Translations under genes and position numbers: made by a program
From: Parabacteroides sp. TM07-1AC
Lineage (GTDB): Bacteria; Bacteroidota; Bacteroidia; Bacteroidales; Tannerellaceae
Assembly (NCBI RefSeq): GCF_003480915.1
Contig: NZ_QUKD01000004.1
Location: 1 to 64,000, forward strand
Direction of reading: 5' to 3'
Length of the DNA: 64,000 nt
Shown here: piece after piece, positions 59,075 to 64,000 of the stretch
Position numbering within the stretch: position 1 is the stretch's first letter
Layout of the letters: each line of letters opens with the position of its first letter
Notes under the pieces: generated by a model
Seen by the model: the letters and a program-made list of their open reading frames with translations, nothing else
Told to the model about the DNA's origin: nothing
Databases searched by the model: none

Positions 59075-61342
59075 TTATCGGTTATTTGTTATTTCCACTT
59101 CGCAATCGAAAACGGCCTTGCGCCACACGTCCCCGCCGGTTATCTCTATCTCCCTGCCGTAACGCGGTGCGGCGTTCCATATCCTGTCACTCTCCGTATC
59201 GCGGCTCGTCCGTATCCAGCGGAAATTGCCGTCGGGAATGAGCGATGTAATCTCTTCACCGCCCCTGTACACCCTGGCACGGAGTACCGTCGAGACGATT
59301 CCGTTGCGGAATGTCGTGCCGTTTTCAGACTCCACATAAACAGTATAGGAGGGAGATCCGTCGTAAAGTTTGAAAAAGGTATGGGTCGCACTGATTTTTT
59401 CATTACGGTATGTTGCCGTGTAGCGGAGGGTCAGCACGTCGCGCCCTTCCCAGCCATGAAACGGGGGTGTCATTTCAAATACGGCGGCATTGCATCCGGC
59501 ATCTTTCCATATGCCGTCAACGGCAAGGTATTCCCACTGCCGACTTTCCGGCTCGAAATTGTATTCGGTCGCCACAAGCGGGATATTCTCCGGCTCGCAT
59601 GCGCCTGAAAGCTCGTCCTTGAAATGGAACGCCGTGCCGCCTGTCAGGGAGACGGAACGGGGCTTGAGCAGTTCCTGCGCCTCCTCATCGAGGTCTTCCC
59701 AGCGGATGGTCACATCGCGCAGTTCGATGGTATCCTTGCCCCACTTGAACCGTCCCGAGGCGAAATGGCCCGTCCCGTCCGGATGGATGACGAAAGAACC
59801 GTCCCGTGAAACGATCGAGCCGTCTTCGTTCAGCCGCAACAGGGGATTCTGTATGGTACCCCCGATACCTCCCTTATTGAACCAGGCACCGTAATCGTCC
59901 GTGTAGGACAAGGCTTCATCGGTCGCCTGATAGGGGGTCACGTTCCTTCCGGCCTCCAATTGAGGGGCGGACAACGACAGGGGGACGGAAGCGGCAATGC
60001 CGAGACACATGACGGGGGAATCTGACCCGCGTATGAGGAACGGGACATTATAACGGACCCATCCTTTACCGGCAGCCACCGTCCGATCACCGACAAGATG
60101 TTCATCCTGATAGAACCGGATGGCTGCCGTATCTTCCGCTTTTATCCAGACTGAGAAACAATAACAGACTCCTGTATGAGCCTCCCGCCAGGCGGCACTT
60201 TGCGCACCAAGAAGACTGTCTCCGGCTATCCGTACACACCGCCCGAGTCCGGCGGGAGATGTTTCATCCAGCTCTTCCGAATGGCTGAACCGGCAGGACA
60301 GGCTGTCGGGTATGACATTCTTGTGGATTTTGCCCACATAAAACGTGCTTGAAAAACCGTTCTCGTCTCCCGCGGTAAGCGTGCCGGCTATATTGACATT
60401 GCGTGTGGCATAGAGATTCTGGAAATAGGCCCCGTAACCATCCAACATGCCGAAGACCGGATCGATGATGCCGCTGACCTTTCCCACACGGGCCTTGCTC
60501 GCCTCGCTGAAAGCGGATACGGAGGCAAGACGAACAATGTTCAGGTCGGCGACCTCGCACCAGTCCCCCTCGGAGGCCAGGCTTGATGTCAGGTCAAGAA
60601 ACAGGCTCCGGCTGTACTGTGCCGGGTAATCCACGGTGATGACCCATAACTTGTACTTCCATTCCCGGCCGATGGAGATTTCATCTTCCGCATCCGTCTT
60701 TTCACGGTTCGTATAGCCGAATCGGATCGGTACGGAACCTGATGTTTTGGAAGACCTGACCTTGAACGATACCAGCAGGCGCTCCGGGTATCCGACCGGT
60801 TCTTCCAATGTCAGCATCAGCCCGAAGGAAGCGTTTCCTGCCGGTTCCGCGTTGCGGATAATGCGGACAATGCGTGTCGCTTCCGAATCGGCATCCAGAT
60901 ATTCCGTTTGCAGCATGCTGCCATAAACGGCGTACCTGGACTTGTCCGGCACTCCCGCCATGCCTCCGTCCATGACGGGATAGCACAGGGAGCGTTCGGT
61001 CGCCATGCCGTCGATGACATCCATATAGGGTGAATCGCTGTCAGAAGCCGTCAGGTACAAGGCGCCGCTACGTGCCGTATCGAACAGGTTGGTAATCCGC
61101 ACGAAGTCCAGCAGTTCACCGCCCTGCGGTTCGTCCCCGTCCAGCAATGCCCCGATGAAATAAGGGGCGTCCTTGTCTCCGACAAGCTCCGTTCCGGTTT
61201 CTGTCACGCACATCAGCGAATAGACGGTACGCTCCCGTTCGGCATATTGCCTGCGGATGATATCCCCGGCTTGCAGTCCCTGTGTCTTCTGCGAGTCGGG
61301 GGCAATACGGATCTTGTATGTCGGATAACGGAATACGGACAT
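59075..61342 (-). CDS. Large tail/receptor-binding structural protein
   Basis: A 755-residue protein. The N-terminus (SVFRYPTYKIRIAPDSQKT) and the following 280 residues look like a baseplate-binding part with a carbohydrate-module-like segment (TDAEDEISIGREWKYKLWVI, WCEVADLNIVRLAS). GMLDGYGAYFQNLYATRNVN, then AGTLTAGDENGF, is the hallmark link to fibre domains in minor structural proteins. A second module-like segment (GVCYCFSVWIKAEDTAAIRF, YNVPFLIRGSD) follows, then VSRDGSFVIHPDGTGHFASG and Ig-like C-terminal domains. It ends 7 bases before the next tail gene. Confidence 0.75.
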   Translation of the reverse strand: MSVFRYPTYKIRIAPDSQKTQGLQAGDIIRRQYAERERTVYSLMCVTETGTELVGDKDAPYFIGALLDGDEPQGGELLDFVRITNLFDTARSGALYLTASDSDSPYMDVIDGMATERSLCYPVMDGGMAGVPDKSRYAVYGSMLQTEYLDADSEATRIVRIIRNAEPAGNASFGLMLTLEEPVGYPERLLVSFKVRSSKTSGSVPIRFGYTNREKTDAEDEISIGREWKYKLWVITVDYPAQYSRSLFLDLTSSLASEGDWCEVADLNIVRLASVSAFSEASKARVGKVSGIIDPVFGMLDGYGAYFQNLYATRNVNIAGTLTAGDENGFSSTFYVGKIHKNVIPDSLSCRFSHSEELDETSPAGLGRCVRIAGDSLLGAQSAAWREAHTGVCYCFSVWIKAEDTAAIRFYQDEHLVGDRTVAAGKGWVRYNVPFLIRGSDSPVMCLGIAASVPLSLSAPQLEAGRNVTPYQATDEALSYTDDYGAWFNKGGIGGTIQNPLLRLNEDGSIVSRDGSFVIHPDGTGHFASGRFKWGKDTIELRDVTIRWEDLDEEAQELLKPRSVSLTGGTAFHFKDELSGACEPENIPLVATEYNFEPESRQWEYLAVDGIWKDAGCNAAVFEMTPPFHGWEGRDVLTLRYTATYRNEKISATHTFFKLYDGSPSYTVYVESENGTTFRNGIVSTVLRARVYRGGEEITSLIPDGNFRWIRTSRDTESDRIWNAAPRYGREIEITGGDVWRKAVFDCEVEITNNR

Positions 61343-61345
61343 GGA

Positions 61346-63034
61346 TTATGACAGTTTTTCCACGGTGTCTCCCGAACAGCTGTCGCTGATCCAGAAGGAA
61401 CCGTTGGTTACCGAAGTCTTTTCGACCTCGAACTCATAGGCGCGGAACTTACGGCGGGCCACCACCTCGTCGAATGTGGCGGAGACGCCTCCTGTCGTCC
61501 GGTTCCGGCGGACAGCCCATCCGCTTCCGGAAAGGCCCGGGGAAAAGAACTCCGAAGAGAGCGACCCGGTAAAGACGCTGTTTCCGTAATGCCGGATACC
61601 GTCCTCCACCGCTTGCAGGCGTAACGCCTCTGTCAAGTATAGGATTCTGTCAGTAATCCGGGTGGGCGACGCATGGATTCCGATATGCCCGGCTGCTTCC
61701 AACGGAACAGCGACCGTAACGAAATCGGCATCGGTGCGGATATGGAACGATTCGCTGTGACGGTTCTGCGGGGCATAACAGCTCACGGACGGACGGTGTG
61801 AAAAATCCGTGCTGTGAGGGATAGCCGTCCTTACGTCCTCTTCCTCGTAGATTACCTCGGAAGAAAGCGATACGCGCTCCCTGTCGCCTGTGAACATAAA
61901 TCCCTCTGCTGTGCCCATCCGCAAGCGCTTGTGGATAACGATACCTTCATCGGAAGTGTCTACCCGGTATGAGGAGAGCAGGTCGGCGCCGTAGTTGTGG
62001 CGGACAGTCAGCGAGCCCGGAAAACAAGCCTTTCCGTAAGGGGAAAGCATCAGACACTCGCCGTCCACGTCCGATATGCCGGAGAACAGGCGTATCTTCG
62101 GGGTATGGTCGCCGCCTAAAAGAAGGTCACCGCCGATACTCCCGAACTGTATCTTGTCCTTGTCGGTACAGAGCAGTACGGGAACATCTCCGATCCGGAT
62201 GCCGAATCCGTCCAGGAACGAGAGGAACCCGCCGAGCGCGACATCCTCTTCCGAAAACGAAAGCAGACATTTCCCTTTGTCGCCCAGTTCCACGCCTTGC
62301 AAGGCTTTCAGTCCGCCATCCATGACCGTACTCCCTCGCACCGTCAGATTCCGTCTCACCATGCCGTCCCGCATCGTCCAATCCACCGTGTCCGTATTGG
62401 CGTTGCCACGATGATAGACATCCTGCCCGCCCACGGCCAGCCGTGTCGGGGAGATGGATATTCCTGTATCCTCGTCCCCGATAATCCATGCCCCTTTGGA
62501 ATGTACCGTCGCATCCAGAAAGTCTATATGGGAAGCGTTGATTGTAGCGGTGGCCTTGTCCGCGTCGTAACGGAGCAACTGCCTGCCGCCGATATGCAGG
62601 CTGTCGCCCCCGACTTTCAGGTTGCCGGTAATCCTGATACCGTACTCGATGGCAGTTACCACACCTTCCGGATCGGTAATGTCCTGCGAATAGGTTTCCA
62701 GGATACGGGTGTTTCCAATGCCGGCTTCGAAACCGTAATTGGCACTGAGCTTGCCGGTCATGTCACCGCCCGATTTCTTCAGGTAATCCAACAGCAAGCC
62801 ACCGCTTCCGGAACCGCCTTCTCCCGTAACGGCTCCGGCAATGGCGGATGCAAAACCGTAAGCGGTATTCTTCAGTCTCAGGCTGGTCTCGTCGCCTTCC
62901 TCGATGCCGTAAGGATGCTCGTCGTCCTTTTTCTGCTGGGCATTGAAAAAGTTATGGTACAGCTGTGCATAGATGGAATAGCACAGGCTCTCCTTGTCGA
63001 GGGTTTCTATATCGGGATGCAGTTGTACGCTCAT
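61346..63034 (-). CDS. Tail fibre/appendage protein
   Basis: Started at MSVQLHPDIETLD (ATGA overlap with the upstream gene), the protein has 562 residues. The fibre hallmark LDYLKKSGGDMTGKLSANYG appears at about 90-110, and recurrent short beta turns follow (GWIIGDEDTGISISPTRLAV-like, DGFGIRIGDVPVLLC, FTGDRERVSLSSEVIY). The C-terminus carries GSGWAVRRNRTTGGVSATFD and a globular end. Probably a trimeric side fibre. Confidence 0.75.
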   Translation of the reverse strand: MSVQLHPDIETLDKESLCYSIYAQLYHNFFNAQQKKDDEHPYGIEEGDETSLRLKNTAYGFASAIAGAVTGEGGSGSGGLLLDYLKKSGGDMTGKLSANYGFEAGIGNTRILETYSQDITDPEGVVTAIEYGIRITGNLKVGGDSLHIGGRQLLRYDADKATATINASHIDFLDATVHSKGAWIIGDEDTGISISPTRLAVGGQDVYHRGNANTDTVDWTMRDGMVRRNLTVRGSTVMDGGLKALQGVELGDKGKCLLSFSEEDVALGGFLSFLDGFGIRIGDVPVLLCTDKDKIQFGSIGGDLLLGGDHTPKIRLFSGISDVDGECLMLSPYGKACFPGSLTVRHNYGADLLSSYRVDTSDEGIVIHKRLRMGTAEGFMFTGDRERVSLSSEVIYEEEDVRTAIPHSTDFSHRPSVSCYAPQNRHSESFHIRTDADFVTVAVPLEAAGHIGIHASPTRITDRILYLTEALRLQAVEDGIRHYGNSVFTGSLSSEFFSPGLSGSGWAVRRNRTTGGVSATFDEVVARRKFRAYEFEVEKTSVTNGSFWISDSCSGDTVEKLS

Positions 63035-63921
63035 TTGGTATAGCTGGTCTTGGAAAGAAATTTCTGGATACGTGATGTCAGCGAGATGAAGTTCGGCATA
63101 TTGATCGGCGACATCGTGCCCATCAGTGTGGGAGTCATGATTTTCGAACATTCCGTCAGGAAGTCGAGCATCAGCCGGGCAAGCTCATTACCCAGAACCA
63201 GCGGCTCGGTGGCATTCTCGTCACCGAGCGTCACCTTGTTGTCGGCAACGGCAACGGTCGTGGAATTGACCTTTTGTACCACTTTATCTGCTGTCTGTCT
63301 GACTTCAGACTTGTCCACCGTATGCGTGATGCTTTCCGCATCGATAACGGTTGTCGCTTCCTTGTCCTTGTCATTCCTAACGGTTGTTGTGACGGCCGTC
63401 GGCGTATAGTGGGTGGAGGTCTCGTTACCGGTGGTTTCCAGTTCGTCGTAGTCCGGGGAAGAGTCGTTTTCCGGATCCAGTTCCTCCATTTCGGTCACGC
63501 CGATGACGGTTTCCGTGCGGGCATTGAGCCGCAGGATATCCACATGGGAGAAGTTAACCACATAGGCATAACGGGTGGCGGCATCCATGAAGATGGTCAC
63601 GTCGGAAAAAAGTGCGGGGACGATCAGGAAGCCGCCTTCGCTGTTGGTGGCGGCCGAGAGCAACACGCCTTTATGGATAACAGGTTCGGCGGAGGCCGTC
63701 TCGTCCGGGTACTCGCCGACATCAATGGTACCGCCGTAGTCGGAAAACTCCTCGTCCGAGGGGTTGTCGTGTATCTTGGCGACATAGCCGTGTATCATGC
63801 GGGCCGTACCGATACCGGACATGCCTCCGGGAGCCAGATTGATACGCTCCATACTCCGTCCCAAGGCTATCTTGCGGATAGCCTCACGGATAAGCAACTG
63901 GTTGGATTTGTCTGAAGACAT
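63031..63921 (-). CDS. Baseplate hub/spike-like protein
   Basis: Started at MSSDKSNQLLIREA (a TTG 45 bases upstream is also in frame), the protein has 296 residues. A region with YVAKIHDNPSDEEFSDYGGT and GVLLSAATNSEGGFLIVPAL resembles the OB-type domain of baseplate spike proteins. Its end, TEPLVLGNELARLMLDFLTE then FISLTSRIQKFLSKTSYTK, is a pattern seen in gpV/gp5-type hub proteins (lG..l..ll......LS). Not aligned formally. First gene of the tail unit inside this window; its upstream neighbours lie beyond the edge. Confidence 0.65.
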   Translation of the reverse strand: MSSDKSNQLLIREAIRKIALGRSMERINLAPGGMSGIGTARMIHGYVAKIHDNPSDEEFSDYGGTIDVGEYPDETASAEPVIHKGVLLSAATNSEGGFLIVPALFSDVTIFMDAATRYAYVVNFSHVDILRLNARTETVIGVTEMEELDPENDSSPDYDELETTGNETSTHYTPTAVTTTVRNDKDKEATTVIDAESITHTVDKSEVRQTADKVVQKVNSTTVAVADNKVTLGDENATEPLVLGNELARLMLDFLTECSKIMTPTLMGTMSPINMPNFISLTSRIQKFLSKTSYTK

Positions 63922-63954
63922 GAGTTTTTTGAAAGAATAGGAGGAGCATAGTTT

Positions 63955-63983
63955 ATTGGTTGCCAATTATTTTGTACTTTTGC
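63955..63983 (+). promoter_or_regulatory. Candidate rightward promoter at window edge
   Basis: TACTTTTG fits the Bacteroidetes -7 consensus TAnnTTTG and a TTGG lies about 19 bases upstream. It would fire rightward, away from the leftward tail genes, toward sequence outside the window. Confidence 0.35.
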
Positions 63984-64000
63984 AAAGACAATGATATTAC

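Noticed and set aside
1..64000. tRNA or rRNA genes
   Set aside because: No cloverleaf with the GGTTCRA T-loop signature and no rRNA sequence were recognised by eye on either strand.

Overview
The window reads as chromosome of a gut Bacteroidales (Bacteroides/Parabacteroides-like). The signs are fimbrillin-type lipoproteins with DUF3575/DUF5119 partners, lipoproteins carrying SPII signals, a B12 uptake locus with a BtuG-type surface lipoprotein, and TAnnTTTG-like promoters. It is almost entirely accessory DNA in four blocks.

(1) 1-5.8 kb and 11.9-15.9 kb: two halves of an integron-like cassette array. Small genes, several from known toxin-immunity families (SUFU, DUF4241, Imm21-like), are separated by imperfect palindromes with shared ends (GATAACA..CGG after a stop codon, CATTAT..AGAATATG before the next start). 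The second half carries paralogous small membrane proteins and a lipoprotein paralogous to one in the first half. It ends beside an 89-residue stump of a tyrosine recombinase. This matches the recombinase-associated acquired interbacterial defence (rAID) arrays described in Bacteroidales.

(2) 5.8-11.7 kb, between the two halves: a membrane-anchored LuxR-type regulator divergent from a DUF3575-DUF5119-fimbrillin operon, then a parA-like gene frameshifted at a G/C homopolymer with a small partner gene and repeat clusters upstream that look like an operator and a centromere.

(3) 16-45.7 kb and 57.7-64 kb, all on the minus strand: a large tailed-phage genome, probably a prophage. In transcription order (right to left) it has tail and baseplate genes (hub/spike-like, several fibres, LysM, baseplate-J-like), a gp32-like ssDNA-binding protein, SbcD/SbcC (gp47/gp46)-like nuclease, RuvC-like resolvase, an ECF-like sigma factor, DnaB-like helicase, primase, a DNA polymerase III alpha split in two with a methyltransferase and an HNH endonuclease between the halves, a DnaQ-like proofreading exonuclease, a small-terminase-like protein and small lysis-type membrane proteins. 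Most neighbours overlap by a few bases. Capsid, portal and large terminase genes are not in the window.

(4) 45.8-57.7 kb: a complete B12 uptake locus on the plus strand, sitting between two phage tail genes. A cobalamin riboswitch with a terminator is followed by three surface lipoproteins (AT-rich part) and a tightly coupled GC-richer operon btuG - IS200-like protein - btuB - btuF - btuC - btuD.

The observations I rate highest are the B12 locus inside phage tail genes, the split polymerase whose two ends resemble intein (Hint) halves, the transposase-like protein lacking its catalytic tyrosine that is translationally coupled between btuG and btuB, and the immunity-cassette array.
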